A DNA stretch of 64,000 bases from contig BLJB01000139.1 of the NCBI GenBank assembly GCA_013423325.1, positions 62,001 through 126,000 on the forward strand, in the 5' to 3' direction. Source of the stretch: Usnea hakonensis (lineage: Eukaryota > Ascomycota > Lecanoromycetes > Lecanorales > Parmeliaceae). The position numbers and the translations under genes are program-made. This document shows, piece by piece, positions 23,437 through 33,001 of this stretch (within the stretch, counting starts at the first letter, position 1; each line of letters starts with the position of its first letter). Under the pieces are notes generated by a model. It was not told where the DNA came from, made no database searches, and worked only from the letters and a program-made list of their open reading frames with translations.

Positions 23437-23751
23437 CTAAGCTTGCGGTATATGTGGGACATTCTGCGCTTCATGCTCTTTCCAGCGAATGCAGCTATTG
23501 CAAGTGGTGTCATTTTCTTCAAACCTGCATTTAAAACCATGCATCCAATCGTTGTCTTCAATTGCTGCACGACATCTACTGCAATCCGTGAACTCATTGT
23601 GAGCTGTTTCGAGTGGCTCTATCAGGTGGCTTTCTTCGCAAGTGTCCAGGATCGTCGAGCCATCCTTCGCTAATCTAATCATGGTCCCACAACGTAAAAT
23701 TCTTTTCGTACACACATCTATGTATATAGAGTGTCCTTTTTGCTTGATCAT
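23437..23751 (-). CDS. Small Cys-rich hypothetical protein
   Basis: A 104-codon frame starting at ATG 23751, between Trm9 and the lipase. The product is hydrophilic with eight cysteines, including two CxxC pairs (CSRC and CNSC), a pattern that could bind zinc. There is no signal peptide or membrane segment. I do not recognise the family. It may be a chance frame, since length is the only statistical support. A conserved homologue or a transcript would settle it. Confidence 0.3.
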   Translation of the reverse strand: MIKQKGHSIYIDVCTKRILRCGTMIRLAKDGSTILDTCEESHLIEPLETAHNEFTDCSRCRAAIEDNDWMHGFKCRFEENDTTCNSCIRWKEHEAQNVPHIPQA

Positions 23752-23868
23752 TATTAGATCTTTGCAGCGCTCTCTTGCTACGCATCTCGCTTCGAAATAA
23801 CCCCAAGCGACAGGTCTTGATTTCCGTCTTTCCAGGCCATCCCTTGAAAATCTGCCATTGAATACATC

Positions 23869-24888
23869 ATGAGACCATCATTCCTTTTCTTCAGCTTGTT
23901 CGTAAGTTTCAGTGCTTCAGTTGCCGAGAATACAGAACAGAAAGGCATAGACCAAGGCCTACTGGAAAAACTTCACTTTTTTTCACAATTTGCAGCTGCT
24001 TCATATTGGCCAGGCAATACCAATTCGACAGGTGACCAGGTGAAGTGCTCTGGTAATAGCTGTCCCAGCGTTCCAGAAGGTAACTGTCCAGATGTGGAAA
24101 AAGGAGAATATGTGACAGCATCTGAATGGAAGGACATCGCCTCCTTTGATGACCATGGCAGGGATCTCTAGCTATGCAATGATACCTTTTTCTGACGAGT
24201 CCGTCAGGTTACATCGCGGTTTCCGACAGTGACAAGCTCATTGTCCTTGCCTTCCGCGGTACCGATTCCAACCAGAATTGGGCCGAAGACTTGAAATTTG
24301 ATACTGACCATGTTCCCGAGTTCTGCAAATCCTGCAAGGTCCATCACGGCTTCTGGGAATCATGGGGAGGCATCAGCAAACAAGTCATACAATCCGTCGT
24401 GAAACTCCACGAAGAACACTCTGACTACCGCGTCGCCGTCGTTGGCCACTCTCTTGGAGGCGCAGAAGCCATCATCGCTGCAGGAATCGTCAGAAACCAA
24501 GGAAAAATGGTGGGCCGATAACGTCGAACTCTACAGCTATGGCTCCCCCAGGGTCGGCAACTCACACACTGTTGAATTTCTCTCGAAGCAATCCGCCAAA
24601 AGCCACCGCGTTACCGCAATGAAGGATCCTATTCCACGTTTGCCACCTTCTCTCCTCGGCTACGAGCATACGTCGCCCGAATACTGGATACACTCGAAAC
24701 CTGACAGCCCTGGACCTGACGATGTGAATATGTTATTGGGATATACAAACTCCAAAGGGGTCAACCAGTTTTCCAGCTTTAATGGGTTCAATATGAATGA
24801 TCACCGCCATTACTTTGGGTTTATAACCGGCTGCGATCCAAGTTCACCAAAAGCTCTGCGTGCACGCTATCTTGGTGGCAAATTGTGA
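23869..24888 (+). CDS. Secreted class 3 lipase, with apparent one-base frameshift
   Basis: Extracellular triacylglycerol lipase of the alpha/beta-hydrolase class 3 family. A signal peptide (MRPSFLFFSLFVSFSASVAE) starts at 23869. Exons are 23869-24157 and 24208-24888. The 50-nt intron starts with GC instead of GT and has a CTGAC branch site and CAG acceptor. Family blocks are LIVLAFRGTD, FRGTDS-QNWAEDL, CKVHHGFWESW, the nucleophile elbow VVGHSLGGAEA (GxSxG), ELYSYGSPRVGN, KDPIPRLPP (acid residue) and EYWIHS (His). The frame breaks at a run of five A at 24503-24507. With four A the frame joins perfectly (QGKWWADNVELYSYG). This is either a homopolymer sequencing error or a recent pseudogene. With one A removed the product would be 322 aa. 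Confidence 0.85.
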
Positions 24889-26427
24889 GTATGTGGGTGT
24901 GGACGTGTTCTCGAGCTGGAGAACGTGGCTGCAGAGGTGAATTTTCAATCGCGTTGGCGTTGGTGTGCTGTTGCTCAACGTTCGTTTAATTGCAGGTTCC
25001 TAGGCATCAAATTCAACCCAAGAGAAAGGTCAAAGTAAAGTCCGTCTAGTGGCATCATAGAAGGACAAATCTCCTTCATCCTCCATATCCTACAGTCTAT
25101 AATAGAATCCTTGACGCACTCCCCCCCCTTCCCCCCAACCTAGTCCTCATAATGACTTTCGTCCGCCGCAACTATAAATCATCTCTGGTATCTCCTCGAT
25201 AGCCTGACCAACCTACTCACCTCTATCAATAGCTACGCGGCTATCTACCCCGAGAGAGATCTCTGCAGCCTCCCTAACCCCCTCTCCATGCCTAAAAACA
25301 AAACAAAAAAAAAACATAACAAGAGAAGAAGAAATGAAAGGAGAAAAGACACTCTATCTCCTCCCTCCGCTCACTACAACAAAACAAAACCAAAAAAAAA
25401 ATAACCTCACTCTACCCCACCACTACCCTATCTACCACCTACCCCACATCCACATCATCTCTCTATTCACATGTCATGCTATAGCCATACTATACAATCT
25501 ACAACATGCTAAATGCCAATTGGGTCACAACTTTTCTGTCCGGCGATGACGGGGACGGGGGATTGTGTTTATGTACGTATGTATCATATGTGTGTGTGTG
25601 TGTATGTGTATGGGTATCTATCTATGTGATTGCATAATTATATACCTACCATTGCCGTTGCCCATACACATAACTATAAAGAAACACGCCAGAGCCTCAA
25701 TACCCGCCCCCCCCTTCATGATACTATCTGTACATCGGCGCCGGGGTTAGTTAGAACACGCCTTGTGTATAACTCGTGATTATATGAAAGAAGGCGCTGA
25801 AGCGAGAGAGATTTCGACCCCGCCGGCGCGGGGGGGGGGGGAGCTTTAAAGAACTTACTTTCCTCGAGCGGCCGTTGTGGAGCTTATGGCTGTTTTTTGT
25901 GTTGTGGTCAGTTTTATGAGAATGGGAATGATGGGAGGCAGTGGAGGATTGGGGGTGGATTTTTGTGCTGGTGGCTCTTCTGTGGGGAAAGTATTGGGTT
26001 GGGTTGGGAGGCTACTTGTTTGTAGGTAGATAAGGAGGAGTGGGTTTGTGGTTGGGTTTGGGGTTGAGTGTGCATTGCTTTGCTTTGCTTTGCTTTTGGT
26101 TTTGGTGGATGGGTAGGGGTTTGGTGCGATGTGTTATGTGTGATGGATGTATGTCCTGGGTTTATTGTTTTTTTTTTGGCGTTGCGGATATGGAAGAAGG
26201 TTGTTTGTTTAGGTATCAATTTTCACTTTGACGGTATATTGTAAAGTATACAGCGTCGATAAGCGCCACGTTATCCAGATGCGACACGAAAATTATCTAG
26301 GGATATTCGTATCATATTGCAAGGCCGGACCGATGAGGAGAGCAAAGAGAAATGCTTTCCGAAATCGTAGAAATTTGGCCCTTTCCTCAGAACGCCACCC
26401 TTCCTCTCATACCACTTGGATTCGACA
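24889..26427. other. Convergent spacer with C-rich to G-rich switch
   Basis: About 25080-25480 is C/A/T-rich and nearly lacks G. A GT-rich microsatellite sits at about 25585-25620. About 25820-26140 is G/T-rich. No gene was seen. Confidence 0.6.
25585..25620. repeat. (GT)n-type microsatellite
   Basis: TGTGTGTGTGTGTGTATGTG with flanking imperfect units, near the composition switch point of the spacer. Confidence 0.85.
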
Positions 26428-27411
26428 TCAATTCTTTCGCTTTTTCTTTCTTCTCTTCTTCCCGGCCTGAGCCCTCTTCGGCTCTAAGTTCTCGGTAGCG
26501 TTCGAGGGTGTCTGCTCTTCCGAATCACTTTTTGGCTTCGTATTCTGTGACGACTTGCTCTTATTGGGGCCTTTCTGCCTCCTTGGAAATTTGTCGAGTT
26601 TTGGATCGGGTATGTATTGGTCATCTGTCTTTACCGCTTGTTCTAAAGAGACCTTCTCATGCTTTTCCTCCTCTGTCTGATTTTCCTCCTCATGCTTCTC
26701 CTGCTGCTGCTGATCCTCTTGCTCCCCTTGTTCCTGCTCGTCCTGCTGCTGCTGCTGCTGCTGCTGCTCCTCCTCCTTTCCCTCCTCATCCTCGTGCTTC
26801 TCCTGCTTCTCGTCTCTGTCTCCTTCCTCGTCCTCCTTGCCGTCTTTTCCATCCTTCTTTCCCGGACTTTCTTTCTTCTTGCCATCCTCCTCGACCTCAC
26901 TGTTGACGCTCAATGTTGTAACCTTCTCAAGCTCGTTCTTCTGTCCTTCACCCATCCCTCTCATCTCCGACGCCAACAAAATCTTACTGATGTTCTTATT
27001 AAACCAGCCGCACTTTGGATTCTGTGCCTTGAGCGCATTGAGTAATGATGAAAAAAATTCTGCACCATCAATTTGTCCTGTCCACTCCCAATCGAGATCC
27101 TTAAAAGCTACGAAAATGCCCTAGAAACTTCATCAAGACTATAGACTTGAGGACCTACTTGGTGATTTCTTCAGGGCACATTCAAGGTCTAAGTGTGCTC
27201 GGCGAAAGCATCTCAAATAGAATGGATCGCTCCAGTAAGTTGAAGAAAGGTCACGGAACGCGCATGACAAGCAATGATCGGCCAGGCAGTCAAGATGCTG
27301 TTCTTTGAGCCAATCGACAAACTTTGGGGCATGAAGGAAGGCCTGAAGAATACTGCTGACATAGCACCAATTAGGAGGGGTCGGTAGACCACGAGACTCT
27401 AGGCTCCCCAT
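26428..27411 (-). CDS. Truncated ubiquitin carboxyl-terminal hydrolase-like protein with charged tail
   Basis: Exons 27159-27411 and 26428-27107 give 310 aa. The first residues match the start of a USP (C19) peptidase: RGLPTPPNWCYVSSILQAFLH, where C16 sits at the catalytic Cys position of the usual GLxNxGNTCYMN box. A CLADHCLSCAF segment follows, then DLDWEWTGQIDGAEFFSSLL and KCGWFNKNISKILL, which fit the early USP fold. The remaining ~180 residues are Glu/Lys/Gln-rich low-complexity sequence with a Q8 run and a basic end (KKRRKKKRKN, a likely nuclear signal). No His box (the HxG/catalytic Asp region) is present, so peptidase activity is doubtful. The intron (donor AGTAGG, acceptor CGTAG) is chosen because it keeps frame and phase. 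It may be a ubiquitin-binding pseudoenzyme or a degenerate gene. Confidence 0.65.
26738..26770. repeat. Coding trinucleotide (CTG/CAG)n run
   Basis: Tandem CTG on the plus strand encodes the glutamine run in the tail of the minus-strand hydrolase-like protein. More broken copies lie at about 26700-26712. Confidence 0.85.
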
Positions 27412-28191
27412 GCCTTTTGCGCGCCGCTCCCAGGCCCGAATGCTCTTACAATAAAAGATGAGAGGTGATGAATGTGCGATATAGAATCAGTGATATGCAA
27501 AAGAGGAAAAGCTGGTACGGAAGGAGCCATAAAAGAAATCATATGAGAGTACAAATCCTTTAATAGGTGGCATGGCCGCCTTCATGATTGGGACAAGCAT
27601 CTTCAAGCAAACAGAGCAACAAAGTCAGATAAATTAGAGAGAAGTAGAACATGCATGATACACAAAGACACAAAAACAATCTCACATAGCAAAACACCCA
27701 AGAGCGATTGCTCAAAGCATACAATCCTCTTCGGCAGGATTAGCCCAGAATAGCAGGTGCGCTCTGCTTGATAAAAGAGGTTTCAACATTTCGGCGCACC
27801 GGGAAGGTTATGGGAACATATTCCCTGCGTAAGCGGTGACGGGCTGGCCTTTTTGTCGAGAAAAGAAAGCTGGAATGGATTTTGAAATATTGGGAGTCAT
27901 AAATGGCTGTAGCTAGCTGAGGCAGTAATTAGCGATGGAGAATTGCCTTGTAGGACCATGTTCAATGGTATTGAATCAGTCGATATGGTGGTGACGGTCT
28001 TGTGTAAAGACGCAGGACTAGTCATAGTGGACCAGTGTTTTTTTAATGTAATGTAGACGATGACACCAAGTATCTTGATGAAAACAGCGGCACGTTAGTA
28101 CCTCGGTCTTGAAAAAATCTTGACCCCCACCCCAACCCTAGCCGCCCACAATAACCAATCATCATCCCCTGCTAATCCCTGCACCTCCCCA
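27412..28191. other. Divergent spacer, no gene recognised
   Basis: Shared upstream region of the hydrolase-like (-) and SWIM (+) genes. Composition is ordinary. Confidence 0.55.
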
Positions 28192-28959
28192 ATGCCTCCA
28201 CAATCACAACCACCACCCCTCCCCACACCCCGCGCCCTCCTCACCAACCTCCTTTACACATTCCCACCCCTCCGTCCCACCACCACCACCTCCCCCTCAA
28301 TCCCCCCCTCCACCACCGCACCAACCAAACCCCTCCTCCTAACCCTCCACGCCCTCCACCCCACAACCCTCCTCCCAGCTCTCGACCTCCTCGACCGGCA
28401 CCTCGTTACGAAACTCGTCTACAACCCCAACCCCAAATCCTCACCAGCAGCGCGAGAAATAGCTCCGGAAGCGGAGACACAGACACAGTCTGCACGGAAG
28501 GGGGCGCAGGCGCAGGGGAAGAGGGCGGTTTATTATGTGAAATCAGCGCACGATGGGAGGGGGAGGGGGAGGTATGGGGACGGAAGGGGTACGTGCTATG
28601 AGGTTAGGACGAGGGGGTGGAGTTGTAGTTGTAAGGCGTTTGCGTTTGCGGGGTTCAGGGAAGGGGGTGAAGGGTGGGAGTATGGGGGCTATGATGAGTG
28701 TGGAGGTGGTGGTGAGGGGTTAGATGATGTGGAGGAGATGCTGTTTGATGTGGAGGAGGGAGGGGAGGGGTTTGAGGAGCTTGGAGAGAGGGGGGACATG
28801 GTGTGGGGGGGGTGGATGGTTGGGGGAAATGTGCCGCTTTGCAAGCATTTGTTTGCGTGCGTGATTGCGGAGAATTGGGATGTTGCGGGGGAGATGGTTG
28901 AGGAGAGGGAGGTGGGGAGGGAGGAGATGGCTGGTTGGGCGGCTGGGTGGGGGGGTTGA
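28192..28959 (+). CDS. SWIM zinc-finger protein, probably Sws1-like
   Basis: Intronless, 255 aa. The SWIM signature CxC...CxH is split by a long insert. The first pair is in WSCSCKAFAF and the second in PLCKHLFACVIAE. Upstream are the family-like segments ALLTNLLYTFPPLRP and LPALDLLDRHLVTKLVY, and a VYYVKSA strand. This layout (short N-terminal helical part, then SWIM near the end) matches fungal homologues of Sws1/ZSWIM7, a Shu-complex partner that supports Rad51 filaments in homologous recombination. About 55 acidic/Gly-rich residues separate the two metal-binding halves, which is unusual. The base composition is strongly C-rich in the first third and G-rich in the rest. I chose ATG 28192, the first in frame. 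The SWIM motif is clear and the Sws1 identity is an inference. Confidence 0.72.
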   Translation: MPPQSQPPPLPTPRALLTNLLYTFPPLRPTTTTSPSIPPSTTAPTKPLLLTLHALHPTTLLPALDLLDRHLVTKLVYNPNPKSSPAAREIAPEAETQTQSARKGAQAQGKRAVYYVKSAHDGRGRGRYGDGRGTCYEVRTRGWSCSCKAFAFAGFREGGEGWEYGGYDECGGGGEGLDDVEEMLFDVEEGGEGFEELGERGDMVWGGWMVGGNVPLCKHLFACVIAENWDVAGEMVEEREVGREEMAGWAAGWGG

Positions 28960-29228
28960 GGGGATTGGTTTATGATACGGGCAAGTGGGGAGGAAGCGAG
29001 TGTGGCTTATTTACGGTGGAGCTTGTCTTGTTGGTTGTGGGGATTTGGTAAGTATGTATGTCTTTGATTTGCTATGAGTCTGTCTGATCTGTCTATTTCG
29101 TATTGCTAAGCCGCTGGAAAGGCCGATTTGAGTGGCTAGCTAATGTGTAAGCGAGAGTCCCTCGAGACATGATGAAAAACGCAACCGCGGCCTCTTCGTG
29201 GGATGATGGACTGCTTGATGGGCCGTAA

Positions 29229-29515
29229 GACGTGAAAAATCACAGTTCTCACAGCTCTATCGTTGAAAAAGGAAATCTATGCTGGGCTTGGGAGCATCAA
29301 AAGTAGAAAGCTCTTTGGCAGCTGTGCTGGATGTCGTGATGATTCAGGCCATGGGACGTGATAATGACACAATTCCCACAGCTCTATCGTTGAAAAAGGA
29401 AATCTATGCTGGGCTTGGGAGCATGAAAGGTAGAAAGATCCCAGGCTGCCGTGCTGGATGTCGTAATGATATAAGCCATGGGACGTGATAATGAAACAGT
29501 TCCCACGGCTTTCTT
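29229..29515. repeat. 127-bp tandem repeat, about 2.2 copies
   Basis: The segment ACAGCTCTATCGTTGAAAAA starts at 29251 and again at 29378. A third, diverged partial copy (ACGGCTTT) begins at 29505, so the period is 127 bases. The units differ by point changes and each contains GGGCTTGGGAGCAT and GTGCTGGATGTCGT. The repeat lies in the spacer between two convergent genes. Confidence 0.9.
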
Positions 29516-29611
29516 ACTGAATGGAGCAATCGTCCACGGATCATTTTTGTCTCTTGCTCTCGAGATATTCGTCAAATCTTGCTTCATGGCCTGTGAGGCA
29601 TGTACCGTACC

Positions 29612-32086
29612 TCAAGGGGTACGTGGAGAATCGCCGAGAGGGATGGAGGTGTCACGGTTTTCGTATCTAGCTCTCCTACGCTCAAGGAGAGTGGGTCCGC
29701 CAAAGTTCTCCAGACCGAAACCTTCACGACCGAAGCCCAAGATGCTCGTGCCTGTCGTGGAGCTCGACATCGCGTTCTCACGACCAGAACGATAGAGTCC
29801 TCGAGTTGGAGTAGGAGATCCGTTGTTTCTGGCTCGGATGGTATCGATACTGGTGTCAGACTCGGCTTTCTTGGTGCTCTTGCTGGGTGTGCGGTAGACT
29901 TGACTGCTCAATATACCGCCATTGCTGAGGTCATTATGAGGATTCGTTTTTATCCGTGCGTTACGCATGGTGTTGGTTATGTCTGCCAATCCGTCGTTAA
30001 TGCTGAGATCCTGCTTGTGTTCACGGCTTGAACGAGCGTTGTTATCGTTGGTGACATCCGCGAGGCCGTTGGGGCTTTTGGTATTGAAGCCTGTTCCTGC
30101 TGCAGTGTGGAGAATTCAGTGATCGGGATGCAGACCAACTTCCAAGGGATGACTTACCATTCTGAGCTCGACGAGCTGCTTCTTGGCGAAATGTAGGTGG
30201 GAGAGTCTTTTTCGGTGCGTCGGGTCCGATCTTGATGGAATCGATGTCAACACCGCCAGCAACGCGTGGTTGAAGGCTCCACTCGTAATCGGAGTCTGTG
30301 ACATCCTTGCCTGGACTCGTGCCAAGCACTACATGGTCGGGCTTGACCTCCTAATCCCAGTGATCAACTCTCTGAAATTTGAGACCTGGAAGAAGCTGAG
30401 CTTACCCATTTGATGAGGGGATAGTTGGCAGGATCGAAAGGTGGTAATTCATATCCATTTGCCTCAGCCTGAGCAATAGCCATCTCCGCTCCTCGTTGGA
30501 AGTAATCATTGTCCTGATTGTCAAGGGTGTCGATGCGACGCTGAACAGCATCTTCCGGAATCACCTGCTATTTAGTAGTCAGCAAGGACGTTCAGATTTG
30601 GAATTATAAGATCTGGCGGACTCACATCCCTCAAATCTCCGAATCTCTGTTTCAACGCTCTGACGATCGCTCTCGTACTATATTGGCATTGTGCCTCCAT
30701 GTGGCAGATCAATTCGTCCATCTCATCGTTCCAGCACGCCGGTAGTTGACTTCCGGAAGGCATGTTCTTCGGTCGACGAGCTGAAGTGCCGGGGCGGTCC
30801 TTGATAAGGTTGGTTGTGTTGCGAGCGTTACTCTCACTAGGACGTAGGAGGCTTCCGCTGGGGCGAGTGCTGTTGCTCCCACGGAGAGGGGTGTCTTTTA
30901 TTTCGGTCGACATTGTGTCAGGAAGTTGGCGACGATGGGACTTTCGCTGGCGGACGATACGCCCAATCAAATCCCAGTCGTTTTCGTCGTCGTCTTCGTC
31001 GTCGTCTTCGTCGTCGTCGTCGTCGCTGACTGGTTCTGGGTCAATCTCGCGACGACAAGATTTTCGCTGGCGGGCACTTCGCTCAATCAAATCCCACACG
31101 TCTTCGTCAATGACTAGATTTGCATCAATGAATTTCCAAACGTCTTCGTTGACGACTAAACTTAAGTAGAACTCAGAACCAGCCGCTCCCGGTATGCTAG
31201 CGTGATTTACCTAGGTGTTGAGGTTCCTGAGGCAATCTGATGGAATGTTGCTCAGACCCAACTCAACAATGACTGGAGAGTGAATGTTGTTGGAAGTCTG
31301 GCGGTTCTGAAGATCTTCGCAAGTACTTGGCGGCAGACGAGGAGGAGCCTGATTGGATTGTTGTTGGGCTATCGAATGCAAAGTGGTTCCGCTCAGTGAG
31401 GTTCGCCGCTGATGTGCACGAAATGAGGAAAGATGTGATCGGGGAATCTCAAAGATAGGGCCAACTCCAAATTTCCAATCGACGATTTTGAGCTGATCGG
31501 GATATCTCTCACGATATTCATCCACAGGAATACAGTAGAAGTCAATGAGAAAAGGCGAGCAATTACCGGCAAATTGTTTGAGGGTGCGGTCAACGGGAAG
31601 ACCTATCGATTCCTTGTTGACCTTTTTCTTGTCAGCTGGGGTAAGAGCTACGCGCCTGCTAGGGCGGGCTCGTTTCTCCTCGGATCGCTCGAGGTGTTGA
31701 GGAGCGAAGATGTCAGCGGGCCCTGGATAGGTGAGGTATTCAGTCTCTTCTTCGTATGTAGCCTTGTGCAATCGGGGCTTGATGACGTCAAGCTCCTCAC
31801 AAGGCTCCTTGCGCCGCCGGAATAAGAGAAAGCGCCTGTTCTCAGATGTCAGCTATAGAAATGAGACAGGGCCTCGAGGAGGCTGTATGATGAGGCAGCG
31901 TGTATGAAAGAGGTGTGAGGTAGGTGGATGGCAAACAGCTTAGTAGGTAGAAAGGGTTCAGGTTGTCCTCATCAAGTCCAAGAGTGTATGAAATGAGAGG
32001 TGGATGGTGTTGAACTCAGTCAGTCTGACAGTTGTGTTGAAGCTTTGATGGGAAACTAGCGTGATCGACAGGGTCCTCGCTTACAT
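29612..32086 (-). CDS. Unknown nuclear-type protein; split start codon, in-frame TAG
   Basis: I do not recognise a named family. Exons on the minus strand: 32085-32086 (the A and T of the start codon), 30626-31835, 30406-30564, 30158-30350 and 29612-30099. The first intron (249 nt, GTAAGC to AACAG) splits ATG as AT/G. All phases agree, giving 683 codons plus a final stop if the TAG at 31211-31213 is counted as a codon. A long open frame continues on both sides of that TAG. Visible features are a basic Arg-rich start (RFLLFRRRK), then EDVWDLIERSARQRKS and NDWDLIGRIVRQRKS as an internal duplication around an Asp-rich run. A possible HTH/Myb-like part follows (WNDEMDELICHM...STRAIVRALKQRF, interrupted by an intron). 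The C-terminus is Ser/Arg-rich (GLENFGGPTLLERRRARYENR). A chromatin or DNA role is a guess from composition. Confidence 0.6.
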
Positions 32087-33001
32087 TTTGAACTAACTAT
32101 CCGTCTTTAGGCCTCTAGAGAAAGGAACATAGTAGGAGTATTGAATCTGCAAAGCAACAAGCAAAAAAGTTGTGTCTGATGTCTTATGATGTGAGGTTGT
32201 GGAAACAAAATCACGAGAGGAAATGAACAGGACAAGATTGAGCGCACTAGCCATAGTTGGCGCAAGCTCCGTAACACGACGGGGGTGTGTTTTGCAGCAC
32301 ACTTAGGAATCCGGCCGGCGACCTGCCAGTGCATCGGTCACTTGCTTGCATAGTTGCTCTACCTCTGCTTTGCCTCACAAGATGGGCTAACCGGTGGGAC
32401 AGGAAATTTTGTCATTGCATGGTGTCCTATCAAGCCTGTTTGATCAACCCTCAAATGGAGCCCCCATGATTTCCTGCATTGGTCATTAACTGAGGTTGGG
32501 AATTCTAGTGTAGGAGTCTGTAAAGGGCTTAATCCCTTATGTTAGAAGGTCTAGGTCAATGCATGGGAACGAGGCTGAGGTCTGGTCTGGCAGATAGGAA
32601 CGTCATTGTTCAGGTCAGAAATAAGGTCCTCGCGCATGGACTACTCAATTAATTGAGGAACCATGCAAAGAGGAGTTGCTGTGTCAACTCGTGAGTTTAA
32701 AGCGCGCAAGACTGTTGTCAAATCATATCAGTGCAGTCAATTTGACCAATTCTTGACGATGAACACACAGAGCATGAGTTCAGATGGAGTATGACATCAA
32801 GGCCACTGCACAAAGCCTTCGAGGAGCTGGTATATTGTACAATGCGTATGCAGTACAGAATGGTATACAAACCATCTCCTCCCTCCTGCAAGCTCAGGAT
32901 AACTCTAATGGCTTCGTTGAAAAGTCCAAGCAGATATGCTTTTGGCTGCGATAGCCTTCATTTGATGTGCCAAAGATCGAGGAATTTGGAGGTGAGGCCT
33001 A
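32087..33001. other. Spacer between tandem minus-strand genes
   Basis: Downstream of adenylate kinase and upstream of the unknown gene. Short frames such as 32093-32302 (-) have no support. Confidence 0.5.

Noticed and set aside
26508..27124. Hydrophobic Leu/Ser/Pro-rich frames on the plus strand
   Set aside because: They are the complement of the acidic Gln-rich tail of the minus-strand gene; the Leu runs come from CTG repeats.
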